This document shows positions 54,672-64,000 of a DNA stretch of 64,000 nt, one piece after another. Numbering within the stretch: the first letter of the stretch is position 1; every line of letters starts with the position of its first letter. This DNA is from Amorphophallus konjac (taxonomy: Eukaryota; Streptophyta; Magnoliopsida; Alismatales; Araceae), in contig CM040128.1 of assembly GCA_022559845.1 (NCBI GenBank), forward strand, positions 76,819,247-76,883,246, in the 5' to 3' direction. A program made the translations under genes and the position numbers. Below the pieces are notes generated by a model. That model searched no databases. It was not told the origin of the DNA and saw nothing but the letters and a program-made list of their open reading frames with translations.

Positions 54672-56443
54672 GAGCTACCTTTTTCTTAGTTTAGTGGCAT
54701 CTCTCCCTGATCAAGCTACCTCCCCTTTGGTTAGTGGCGTTTCGCCCTAATCAAGCTATTTTCCTTGGTTAGTGGCACTCCGCCCTAACCGAGCTACCCT
54801 CCTCCTTGGTTTAGTGGCACTCCGCCCTAACCGAGCTACTCTTCTCCTTGGTTTAGTGGCACTCCGCCATAACCGAGCTACCCTTACCTTAGTTTAGTGG
54901 CACTCCGCCCTAACCGAGCTACCCTCCACCTTGGTTTAGTGGCACTCCGCCCTAACCGAGCTACCTTTTTCTTAGTTTAGTGGCATCTCGCCCTGATCAA
55001 GCTACCCTTTTCTTGGTTTAGTGGCATCTCGCCCTGATCAAGCTACCTTCCCTTGGTCTAGTGGCATTCTGCCCTGATCGAGCTACTATTCTCCTTGGTT
55101 TAGTGGCACTCCGCCCTAACCGAGCTACCCTTACCTTGGTTTAGTGGCACTCCGCCCTAACCGAGCTACCCTCTTCCTTGGTTTAGTGGCACTCCACCCT
55201 AACCGAGCTACCTTTTTCTTGATTTAGTGCCATCTCGCCCTAACCAAGCTACCCTCTCCTTGGTTTAGTGGCACTCCGCCCTAACCGAGCTACTCTTCTC
55301 CTTGGTTTAGTGGCACTCCGCCCTAACCGAGCTACTCTTCTCCTTGATTTAGTGGCACTCCGCCCTAACCGAGCTACCCTTACCTTGGTTTAGTGGCACT
55401 CCGCCCTAACCGAGCTACCCTCCTCCTTAGTTTAGCGGTACTCCGCCCTAATCGAGCTACCTTTTTCTTAGTTTAGTGGCATCTCGCCCTGATCAAGCTA
55501 CCCTTTTCTTGGTTTAGTGGCATCTCGCCCTGATCAAGCTACCTTCCCTTGGTCTAGTGGCATTCTGCCCTGATCGAGCTACTCTCCTCCTTGGTTTAGT
55601 GGCACTCCGCCCTAACCGAGCTACCTTTTTCTTGGTTTAGTGGCATCTCGCCCTGATCAAGCTACCCTTTTCTTGGTTTAGTGGCATCTCGCCCTGATCA
55701 AGCTACCTTCCCTTGGTCTAGTGGCACTCCGCCCTAACCGAGCTACCTTTTTCTTGGTTTAGTGGCATTCCGCCCTAACCGAGCTACCTTTTTCTTGGTT
55801 TAGTGGCATCTCGCCCTGATCAAGCTACCCTTTTCTTGGTTTAGTGGCATCTCGCCCTGATCAAGCTACCTTCCCTTGGTCTAGTGGCATTCTACCCTGA
55901 TCGAGCTACTCTTCTCCTTAGTTTAGTGGCACTCCGCCCTAACCGAGCTACTCTTCTCCTTGGTTTAGTGGCACTCCGCCCTAACCGAGCTACTCTTCTC
56001 CTTGGTTTAGTGGCACTCCGCCCTAACCGAGCTACCTTTTCCTTAGTTTAGTGGCACTTCACCCTAACCAAGCTACCCTTTCCAGGGTTTAGTGGCACTT
56101 CGCCCTAACCGAGCTACTCTTCTCCTTGGTTTAGTGGCACTCCGCCCTAACCGAGCTACCTTTTCCTTGGTTTAGTGGCACTTCGTCCTAGCCAAGCTAC
56201 CTTCCGTGGTTTAGTGGCACTCCGCCCTAAACAAGCTACTCTTCTCCTTGGTTTACTGGCACTCCGCCCTAACCGAGCTACCCTTCTCCTTGGTTTAGTG
56301 GCACTCCACCCTAGCCGAGCTGCCTTTCCTTGGTCCAGTGGCATTCCGCCCTGACCGAGCTACCCTTCCCTTTGGTCCAGTGGCATTCCACCCTGATCAA
56401 GCTACCCTCTCCTTGGTCTAGTGGCATTCCGCCCTGATCAAGC
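54672..56443 (+). repeat. Tandem array of about 44 units of 38-42 bp
   Basis: Unit words TTAGTGGCACTCCGCCCTAA, CCGAGCTACC and CTTGGTT. A second variant has GGCATCTCGCCCTGATCAAG. Starts 8 bp after the integrase stop. A piece appears inverted at 63360-63545. Confidence 0.92.
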
Positions 56444-56670
56444 TTCTAAAAGAATACGCCACACCGCCATTACGAGCCTTACGTTCGGATTGGCACGAAA
56501 GCCCTTCCTTGCGTTAGCATTATCTTCCCGCTAACAAATAAACCCGAGTCGGCTAAAGGCTTTATGTTCTAGCTGGCATTCTCACATTGTTGCCACTACA
56601 GGCCATCCACTATCGACCAGGAGTTGAACATTACACTTCGACCTGCCACCCTATACAAATAAAAAAAAAT
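56444..56670 (+). other. Linker between repeat fields
   Basis: No ORF or repeat recognised; part of the Tat 3' untranslated region. Confidence 0.5.
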
Positions 56671-57645
56671 GGGGTTAAAAATAGAGATACCCCGCCAGAC
56701 TTGCTCCTATATTAGGACAAGTACAAAAATGGCTATAACCCAGCTGTGGCGAAAACCTGAAGGGGCGCTGCAGGCAAAATCGGGTACCCCGCCACGTGAA
56801 AATCTGAAAGGGCGCGCGGGCAAAAGCAAGAGGGGGCTGGCTCCGGCGAAAATCCGAAAGGGCGCTTGAGTCAGTAAAGTGGTAATTTCCAAATTCCTCT
56901 CCTATTCTCCACCCAATGAAACTCTGAAAGGGACGACCATCAAAGTCTCACCAGAAATCCTTTAACAAACCCACATTCGACCCTCGTCATCATCGGCGAG
57001 ATCGGTCGATCTCTACCCTTAACTTGGACCTTACGTCCCTGTTGATAATCCCATCTTTGCTTCGGCATGTGACCCATGTTGATGAATAAACCCATGGTCG
57101 ACCCTCGTCATCATCGGCGAGATCTGTCTATCTCTACCCTTAACTTGGACTTTCCGTCCCCGTTAATAACCCTACCTTTGCCTCGGCATGTGGCCCATGC
57201 CGATGAATAAACCCACGTTCGACCCTCGTCATCATCGGCGAGACCGGTCGATCTTTACCCTTAGCTCGGATCTTACATCCTTGTTAATAGACCGTATCCT
57301 TTGCTTCAATATCTAACCAGTGTCGACAGACCAAAGCAGGGTCCAATCCTTGTCATCATCGACAAGGCCAGTCAATATTTTCGCGGTCCAGTTCTTCTGC
57401 ATCCCGAATTCAAGAAAAAAGAAAGAAAGAAAAGAAAATGGGGTTAAAAATAGAGATACCCTGCCAGACTTGTTCCTATATCAGGACAAGTACAAAAATG
57501 GCTATAACCCAGCTGTGGCGAAAACCCGAAAGGGCGTCGCAGGCAAAACTGGGTGCCCCGCCGCGTGAAAACCCGAAAGGGCGCGCGGGTAAAAGTAAGA
57601 GGGGGCTGGCCTCGGCGAAAACCCGAAAGGGCGCTTAGGTCAGTA
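56671..57645 (+). repeat. Duplicated 205-bp block plus three 121-bp repeats
   Basis: Blocks 56671-56876 and 57440-57645 match closely, and each contains repeated GAAAACCCGAAAGGGCGC-type words with CCC/GGG arms. Between them are about three 121-bp units beginning CGACCCTCGTCATCATCGG (56979, ~57098, ~57219). Confidence 0.85.
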
Positions 57646-57761
57646 ATGTGAATAAAAAATTGAATGATGAATAGTGATGATTCATTCTCTGTCCGGAAGA
57701 CCCCTTACGAGGTCGACGGGGAATTTTCATCCGATATCCCGCCTATATACATCTATCGTCT

Positions 57762-58330
57762 ACCCTTTTCGACCCTTGTCACCATCGACAAGATCGGTCG
57801 CTACCCTATCCGGTTTTTGTCACCATCGGCGAGACCGTCTACCCTTTTCGACCCTTGTCACCATCGGCAAGATCGGTCGCTACGCTATCCAGTTTTTGTC
57901 ACCATCGGCAAGACCGTCTACCCTTTTCGACCCTTGTCACCATCGGCAAGATCGGTCGCTACCCTATCCGATTTTTGTCACCATCGGCAAGACCGTCTAC
58001 CCTTTTCGACCCTTGTCACCATCGGCAAGATCGGTCGCTACCCTATCCGATTTTTTTCACCATCGGCAAGACTGTCTACCCTTTTCGACCCTTGTCACCA
58101 TCGGCAAGATCGGTCAGTTTTTGTCACCATCGGCAAGACCGTCTACCCTCTTCGACCCTTGTCACCATCGGCAAGATCGATCGCTACTCTACCCAATTTT
58201 TGTCACCATCGGCAAGACCGTCTACCCTTTTCGACCCTTGTCACTATCCGCAAGATCGGTCGCTACCCTAGTCTGGTTCTTGTCATCATCGTCAAGACTG
58301 TCTACCCTTTTTCGACCTTCGTCATCATCG
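57762..58330 (+). repeat. 79-bp tandem repeat, about seven units
   Basis: Units built from two similar ~39-bp halves sharing TTGTCACCATCGGCAAGA. Long open frames in three phases here are caused by the repeat and are not taken as genes. Confidence 0.88.
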
Positions 58331-58716
58331 ACAGGACCGATCGCTACCCATTCTCGGGTCTTGCCATCCTCGGCAGGACCGCTTACCCGCCAGTTTTGAT
58401 ATGCCCTCTTGAGTCCCCCGGACTCTCGGCTGGCATAGGCCGTTGTTAGTCTCGAGAAAAGTCACGGCGCGGTGGAGCGAACACCTCACCCCTTTGCTGA
58501 AGGCGTGAGCGCTCTCCTGCCCTAGTGACTCATACACTCGGATTAGAAACAACGGGCGAATGGAAGAGAAAAGAATAATGACAAGATGGAGTCTTCATTC
58601 AAAAAGCACGATGGAGATTTTCCATTACTATGAAGTAAAAGGTACATGTTACACGGGCCATCCCCCGGAGTACATGAAGTGCGTCAAAAAGGGAGCAAAT
58701 AAAGAGAAAAAAAAGA
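58331..58716 (+). other. Region between repeats and antisense ORF
   Basis: No recognised content. Confidence 0.4.
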
Positions 58717-59568
58717 CTACGGCAGAGGGCGTCGGAAGATGTCCTCCAGTGCAGGAATACCCAGGGAAGGATGGAGGGTCAGTTCTTGCAATCGGAACTC
58801 GGTGGCCCCCAGCTCGGATAGCTTCTCCTCGAGGGAAGCAGCTTGTCCCTCGGCCATCTCTGCATCCTCCGCCTTCTGGACTCCCAGGCGATCTACTTCT
58901 TCAAGTTCGGCCTCTACCCTTGAAAGTTCGGCCTGTAATGCCGCCATCCGGGCCGTCAGGAAGCTTCGATGTTGTAAAGAGGCCTTGGCTTCATCCCTCA
59001 TCCTACCTGTAGTCTCTTGCAGAGAAATGAGGGTCGTTCGGCTTTCAGCCCGCTTCAATGATATGGCCGCCAGCTGGTCAGCTGCTTCCCGGTCGAGAAA
59101 TTCCCTCTTGTTTACATACTTCAGGAGCATGATTGCCCACGGAGTCCAATCGTCCATAGGGCAACCAAAGGCCAACAGTGATCGGGAAAGATGCTCTATC
59201 AAGCCCCTCAGCTGAACATAAGTTAAATCCCTGCTAGCCGTTATGGTCTGCTGGAGGGTCCCTAGAAACTGCCACACAAGGTCACTTGAAGATTGGAGAC
59301 CAAGCGGCGATGTCTCGGGTAGTTCAAATTCCACTCTGCTATCCACAGTGGCCCAGATATCGTCGCCCGTCCCCGAAGATGACGATGGCATAAGCTGCAG
59401 TCCACTGCTATGGGGAACAACAGCGCTGGCCGATACGGTGGCTGGAGCGTCAATGATAACAATTTCCTTGCCTGCCCCCTGGGATGGAGGTGCAACAGGA
59501 ATATCAAGAGCCAAGGGCGTCTGTTCTTCGACTATGTCTCCGGCTTCTATTTCAGAGGGGCCACCCTT
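58717..59568 (-). CDS. Antisense ORF (aORF) of the Tat element, coiled-coil protein
   Basis: Tat-lineage elements often carry one extra ORF in antisense orientation between pol and the 3' LTR (for example gene 23 of Grande); the function is unknown. Here the minus-strand frame is open from a stop at 59571-59569 to 58717. The nearest non-ATG start is at 59514, giving ~265 aa, and reading upstream of the stop suggests the frame once began further out. The N-terminal third is low-complexity. Centre: helical segment with W-T-P-W-A-I-M-L-L-K-Y. C-terminal ~90 residues: heptad-like coiled coil rich in A, E, L and R. No catalytic motif. It could be broken at the 5' end; no promoter was identified. 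Confidence 0.65.
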   Translation of the reverse strand, partial: KGGPSEIEAGDIVEEQTPLALDIPVAPPSQGAGKEIVIIDAPATVSASAVVPHSSGLQLMPSSSSGTGDDIWATVDSRVEFELPETSPLGLQSSSDLVWQFLGTLQQTITASRDLTYVQLRGLIEHLSRSLLAFGCPMDDWTPWAIMLLKYVNKREFLDREAADQLAAISLKRAESRTTLISLQETTGRMRDEAKASLQHRSFLTARMAALQAELSRVEAELEEVDRLGVQKAEDAEMAEGQAASLEEKLSELGATEFRLQELTLHPSLGIPALEDIFRRPLP

Positions 59569-59571
59569 CTA

Positions 59572-59836
59572 CGGAGCTGACTGTTGTGTGACTTCTAATG
59601 GCTGAAAGTCCGCAACTGTTGCTAAACTATCAACCCTCAGAAATGCCCGGGACCGCGCCGGATTAAAAAGCCCAAGGGCCATGTGCGCGTCGGGTTAAAA
59701 TGTAAACGGCGCCGGACTAACATTCATGCCAAATTAAGGGCCATTCAAAGCTTCTGTCAACCGAAGAGGAGGTCAGGCCTGGTGGAGTACATCCGTCGGC
59801 CCTGCTACACTCGTGCCTCGTGCGTAACACCCACGT
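59572..59836 (+). other. Tat pre-PPT region with GGCGCCGG words
   Basis: Short region with GCGCCGGATTAAAA- and GGCGCCGGACTAA-type words resembling those in the LTR; no gene. Confidence 0.5.
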
Positions 59837-59844
59837 ATGGGGGG
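59837..59844 (+). promoter_or_regulatory. Tat polypurine tract
   Basis: ATGGGGGG, four bases before the LTR start TGTTGGCACCC. Confidence 0.8.
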
Positions 59845-59848
59845 CATT

Positions 59849-62800
59849 TGTTGGCACCCAAAATATGATCATCGGCGACCAAGCCATAAGGACGAATGAC
59901 TCGGCCCACCGAAGCATGGAAGCCGATAAAGATAAACATATCAAAGATTTCTCAGGTTGCCAGAGCCTCGAGTCACTCCATATGGACACGGGGACTTCAC
60001 CTCAGGGGAGCCGAGACAAACTCACAACAAACCGGCAGTGCGACCAAGCCTGCCCAATGAATCGGCATCGACTCTATCATGCCGCATACACTACACCCGT
60101 TGTCCGATCAAGGACAGCGGTCAACCCTGTGGCTACCCACCTCATGAAAGGCTCTCCTGAAGATAAAGGAGTCCCCCCTGGCTCTCCGAGATGAAGGACC
60201 GAAAGCTCTGTCGGTAAAAGACCCCGATCACCCGGCACGGGTGCGGCTTCCCGCCAAGATGGGCTCGTCAGTGGCCGAATGATCGCCCAACTTGGGCGGA
60301 ACTATCCCTAGTGTTATCTCACCTTCCAAGGAGCTTCGGGCACGGGCCAGGCCGAGCTAGCGGCACGAATTATAGAGCCGAAGGTAGTGTCAGCGGCAGG
60401 CCCGTATGATCAACCCAAAGCTATCTGGAACCTCGAGAATGGCCGTACGCCAACCCGGGAGCTTCGACAAGATATCTCGTCGAGGTTTCAGTGAGCATCG
60501 GTGAGATAATGCTCACGGTGACTCCCGGAATCATCCCCGGACTCATCGACTGGCTCGAAGGTCGTAAAGAGCACTAGCCCGGGGAGCCCTTATCCCGGCG
60601 CGCCCCCTACCTTCCGCCCTCATCCCGGCGCGCAAGCTACCCTATCTGATGGCGCCTTAAACCAGTGCGATAAGTTGATGAAGCTTCCTCCCGGTGCGCC
60701 AAAGCCCACGCCGGATGAAGAGCCTCCAACCTGTTATATATATGGGTGAGGTTCGATTGAAGAGAGAGAGGGGAGAGACAGATCGAGACCTGAGAAGAAA
60801 AAAGAGGGAGGACACAGAGGAGAAAAAAAAAGAGAACAGAAGAGAGGGAGCAGGGCTTCTTCGGAGGATCTTCTGCCAGCCGTCTTCCTTTCTCTACGAT
60901 ACCCTGTTTCAGGAACAGGTGGGCGCCGGTGCCGGTCTTCCCTCTGCTTTCCGTGGATTCCTTCTTCTGAGACTTCCACCCATCGAATGTAAGCGAGGGG
61001 GGGAGGAGCGACGATGATATGAGTCGATTCTCCTCCCCCCTCTACGTGATTTCTTTTCTTTGTTCTTCCCCTATTGTTGCGCTCCGAGCGTCCTCTACCT
61101 ATGATATTGTAGAACGGTGACCGAGCAATGGTGCTGGTGCTGTACTCTCACCATGTAAATGCTAAACCATTCCTGTTTCTGGGATGGTAATATATGTGCG
61201 CGTGTAAATGCTCAAATGAATAGATCGAATGAATGATCCTTAGCCCCTCTTTTATCTATGCAAATGCGTGTGTCTGAGCTCTTCTCCACACCGCTCTAAT
61301 TCTGGTTTCTCCGAGGTCTACATCGTGCCCCGAATCATCGTGGGCTACAGAGACACCCCCTCCCCGGGGACTTTTCTTTCGATCATTCTCATGTTTGATT
61401 CAAGGGTTTTCGCATCCCTTTCTCTTCTCGGATGGAGCCGTGCTTCTGCGCGTGCCTCTTTCCGCCATGCATAGGGTCCATCCCCTGAACGTTGCTTTCC
61501 AATTGTTCGAGCATATGCCCCTGCAACGAGCCCGTCTCGTTTATGCATTTACTGCATCTGTGCATCACGATCATCCAAACTGTTCCGAGGTTTTCTCATC
61601 GTCCCGACCACCCGGGGAGGGGGACATTCCCTCTTGCTTTTTTGAAATTGCTAGGCGATCGGGGGCTTTACCTCCTGATGGTAGACGTCCTCTCGGGGCC
61701 ACGGCAGACAATAATGGGGTCCTAGCTCAATCAGCTCAGCTCAGCCCCGACAATCTAGGACCCGATCGAGACTCGGGGACGGGTGCTCCTCGTAGGCTAG
61801 CCCTCGGAGCTCCACTCTCCTGATGGTCAGTTCCTCTGCGGGATGAGTCACAAATTGTGGGTTGTCCACCCCTCGCAGGCTAGTCCTCGGGGTGATGCTC
61901 CCATCATCAATGGCTTCATCTCTCTGTCTTTTCTCTTATGGAACCTTGGTGACCCTAGCAGGCTAGTCCTCGGGGTATCCTATCCAATGGGGTTTGCTGG
62001 CTACCTTCGTGTAGACCGGCGGTTTAGGGGCTTGTTCCATAGGTGAGCATGACCCCGCTTCTCCCCTGCAACTCTTCAGGTTCAGGGGAGATGCTGTCCA
62101 ATTTTGGACAGATTAATAATGAATAAACCATAACGAAATACTCATTCTGGACCCAATTATCCCGGTGCTCGAGTAGGAACCTCGCACTGGCTTATCACGT
62201 CATTCTTGGAGGGTTATGGACTTCAATTTAACAAACAATTGGCCTCAAATGGCTTCAAAACCCTCAACATAAACTTAACAAACTCAAATGATTCGAAATT
62301 CATCGAAAATAAGCTAAAACGGCGCGGCCTTAACCCGGTGCGCCCTAATACGTCGCGGTACCCCCCCGCGCCGGATTAACCCTACACTCAAAAAAATTAA
62401 AAACTTCCTTGCGCCTTTCCGGCGCGCCATGAACCTGCGCGCCCCAATCCTTTGCACGCCGTCTTAACCAGCTATATGGCCGCGTCGTATTAGCCGCTAT
62501 ACCTACGTTTTATCGCGCCGTATAAGCTACGTATCGCATGGTCGCGCCGATTTTGAAGCCTCTTGCTGCTTTACTCGCTCATTTGCCCCTGGGCGATTCT
62601 TGTCCCTCGGGGTTGGCATCAATAAATTGAATAAAGGAAGGGCCGAACGGGCCAAAACTATACTTTTATTATATCTTCATCACCATGTCCGTTAGCATTG
62701 TGCTTTCGCTATCACACTTGTGTTGCCTTCCCTCTTCTCGATGGGGAGTAATAAATGTGGTCGATCATCATTTGCTTCCATGATTCTATTATCATGCTTA

Positions 62801-63299
62801 ATATAGTCATGAACGTCATGTGTGCATGCATGCATAGATCCTCGGGTATATTAAATGGCGTCGACGAAAATCCGGATTACGTCTGGTCGGAAGTCTTCGC
62901 TATGCGCGACGGTGGTCTTCGGACCTACGTCCTCCGCCACGTACCGAGGATCCATAATTCTATGAACTATGCATCTTCTGCACGATAAATATATGCATCC
63001 TGCATGCCTTCGTCATGATCATCATGTAGCTCTTTTTAATTCGGCTTCGACAACCCGCTATCTCGGCAATTAATCAAAGGTGTTCCCTCCTCGTGGGGGA
63101 TGTAATTAACGCCATAGCCTTTATGGTATGGCGGACTGCTGGTCCCGACCGAACCTCACACTCGCCCAATATGGGTCAGAATGAGCACATCATAAATTCG
63201 TCACTCATGTGACTGGCACGCCCGCGTCATCAATCGGTCATTTGACTACCAGTCAGTCAGTTGGTCGATCGACCTGCGCGAAAGAAAGAAAAGGTCGCA
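59849..63299 (+). repeat. Tat 3' LTR
   Basis: 3451 bp from TGTTGGCACCC to GGTCGCA. TATA 60735-60742, a purine-rich leader (60758-60857), GGCGCGCC/GGCGCGC words at 60596-60720 and 62310-62550. The part from 61202 on is repeated inverted at 45694-47815; the part 60240-60575 is repeated inverted at 63666-64000. The end coordinate is inferred from where both homologous arms stop. Confidence 0.8.
60735..60742 (+). promoter_or_regulatory. TATA box of Tat LTR
   Basis: TATATATA followed by GGGTGAGG and then ~100 nt of almost pure purines. Confidence 0.65.
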
Positions 63300-63306
63300 A
63301 ACGACT

Positions 63307-63359
63307 ATTTATGGGAGTGGCAGAGTTCACACTGACCCTGGCAGATTTCACTACAACGG
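63307..63359 (+). pseudogene. 53-bp scrap of Tat protease
   Basis: Matches 49756-49809 (shared ATGGGAGTGGCAGA and CTGACCCTGGCAGATTTCAC words). It sits alone between the LTR end and inverted tandem repeat; no function. Confidence 0.88.
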
Positions 63360-63590
63360 TTAGGGCGGAGTGCCACTAAACCAAGGAGAGGTAGCTCGGT
63401 TAGGGCGGAGTGCCACTAACCAAGGAAATGGTAGCTTGTTTAGGGCAAAGTGCCACTAACCAAGGAAAGTAGCTTGATTAGGGCGAAACGCCACTAACCA
63501 AAGGGGAGGTAGCTTGATTAGGGCGGAGTGCCACTAACCAAGGAAAAGTTAGCTCCGACCGATTACTCGGGACATGTCGGCTGCGCTGCA
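63360..63590 (-). repeat. Inverted piece of tandem array and integrase 3' end
   Basis: Reverse complement of about 54636-54780: four or five ~40-bp units (TTAGGGCGGAGTGCCACTAA) followed by the end of the integrase gene (CGGGACATGTCG at 63568). Confidence 0.88.
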
Positions 63591-63665
63591 TGATATTCTG
63601 GTTGCGACCTTTTAGGGTCGATCGGCCCCAAGCCGAACTTTCATAATCCGACCCATGACCAAGCA
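63591..63665. other. 75 bp of unassigned sequence
   Basis: No match seen within the window. Confidence 0.4.
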
Positions 63666-64000
63666 AATATATTTTAGGTGCTCTTTATGACCTTCGAGCC
63701 AGTCGATGAGTCCGGGGATGATTCCGGGAGTCACCGTGAGCATTATCTCACCGATGCTCACTGAAACCTCGACGAGATATCTTGTCGAAGCTCTCGGGTT
63801 GGCGTACGGCCATTCTCGAGGTTCTAGATAGCTTTGGGTTGATCATACGGGTTTTTTTCGCTAATACGAAATGCGGCTCTGTGATTCGTGCTGCTGGCTC
63901 GGTCTGGCTTGTACCCAAGCTCCTTAGGGGGGTTGGATGACACCAGGGATAATTCCGCTTGCACTGGGCGATCATTCGGCCACTAACGGGCCCCTCTTGC
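63666..64000 (-). repeat. Inverted Tat LTR fragment (5' part), runs off the window
   Basis: Reverse complement of about 60236-60575, with one small rearranged spot near 63850-63900. Confidence 0.88.

Larger units (their letters stand above)
45694..64000 (+). mobile_element. Tat/Retand-type gypsy mosaic (continues beyond window)
   Basis: The gag-pol order, the additional RNase H before integrase, tandem-repeat-rich 3' region, antisense ORF, GGGGGG PPT and TGTTGGCACCC LTR start are Tat-lineage features. The arrangement is abnormal: the piece upstream of gag is an inverted LTR fragment, and downstream of the 3' LTR come a scrap of protease and inverted pieces of the repeat field, integrase end and LTR. 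Confidence 0.85.

Noticed and set aside
57664..58449. 261-aa and 241-aa ORFs in the 79-bp repeat
   Set aside because: Open in three phases owing to the repeat; the product is a periodic artefact.

Overview
The window is a stack of transposable elements from a flowering-plant nuclear genome. I see no host gene, tRNA, rRNA, CRISPR array or prokaryotic signal. The plant assignment rests on the element families: Ty3/gypsy elements of Tekay/Del type with an initiator-Met primer-binding site, a decayed Ty1/copia SIRE-type element, a Tat/Retand-type gypsy element with an extra RNase H and an antisense ORF, an L1-type LINE tail, a CACTA transposon and hAT-like MITEs. I cannot name the species. Family names come from recognised protein motifs and termini; no search was run.

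Layout, oldest host first. (1) 1-13000 is a minus-strand copia-type LTR (LTR-E) cut by a 5'-truncated LINE (1206-2410) and a complete young Tekay element, Tekay-1 (2447-11875, TSD TATGG). (2) 13128 to at least 42812 is one minus-strand SIRE-type copia element: 3' LTR 13128-16294, decayed 3' region and integrase, gag, PBS 42519-42534 and the start of its 5' LTR at 42537. It has been split by two small DNA transposons, Tekay-2 (19202-33421, itself carrying an unclassified insert and a solo LTR with a MITE), solo LTR-D (33500-38688, carrying solo LTR-C 33626-36217), solo LTR-F (39701-41372) and a CACTA element from 42813. Most junctions are fixed by target-site duplications. (3) The CACTA carries a 2.1-kb satellite array and is broken at about 45690 by a Tat-type mosaic that runs off the right edge. 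The mosaic holds an inverted LTR fragment, a gag-pol pseudogene, three tandem-repeat fields, an antisense ORF, a 3' LTR, and a scrambled junction into inverted pieces of the same family.

Nothing here looks capable of autonomous activity: the LINE is truncated, both Tekay elements lack pol, and SIRE and Tat coding regions carry stops and frameshifts. The most distinctive signal is non-coding. The copia-type LTRs share one layout: a U3 motif array, a TATA box, a leader that is purine-rich in most of them, an array of short hairpins with unrelated sequences, then a conserved U5 block. In LTR-D and LTR-E one pair of aligned hairpins differs by compensatory changes. GTCGAC palindromes recur in copia and gypsy LTRs, often about 21 bp apart (two helical turns). 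A satellite inside the CACTA has monomers each carrying two hairpins, one with a compensated change.
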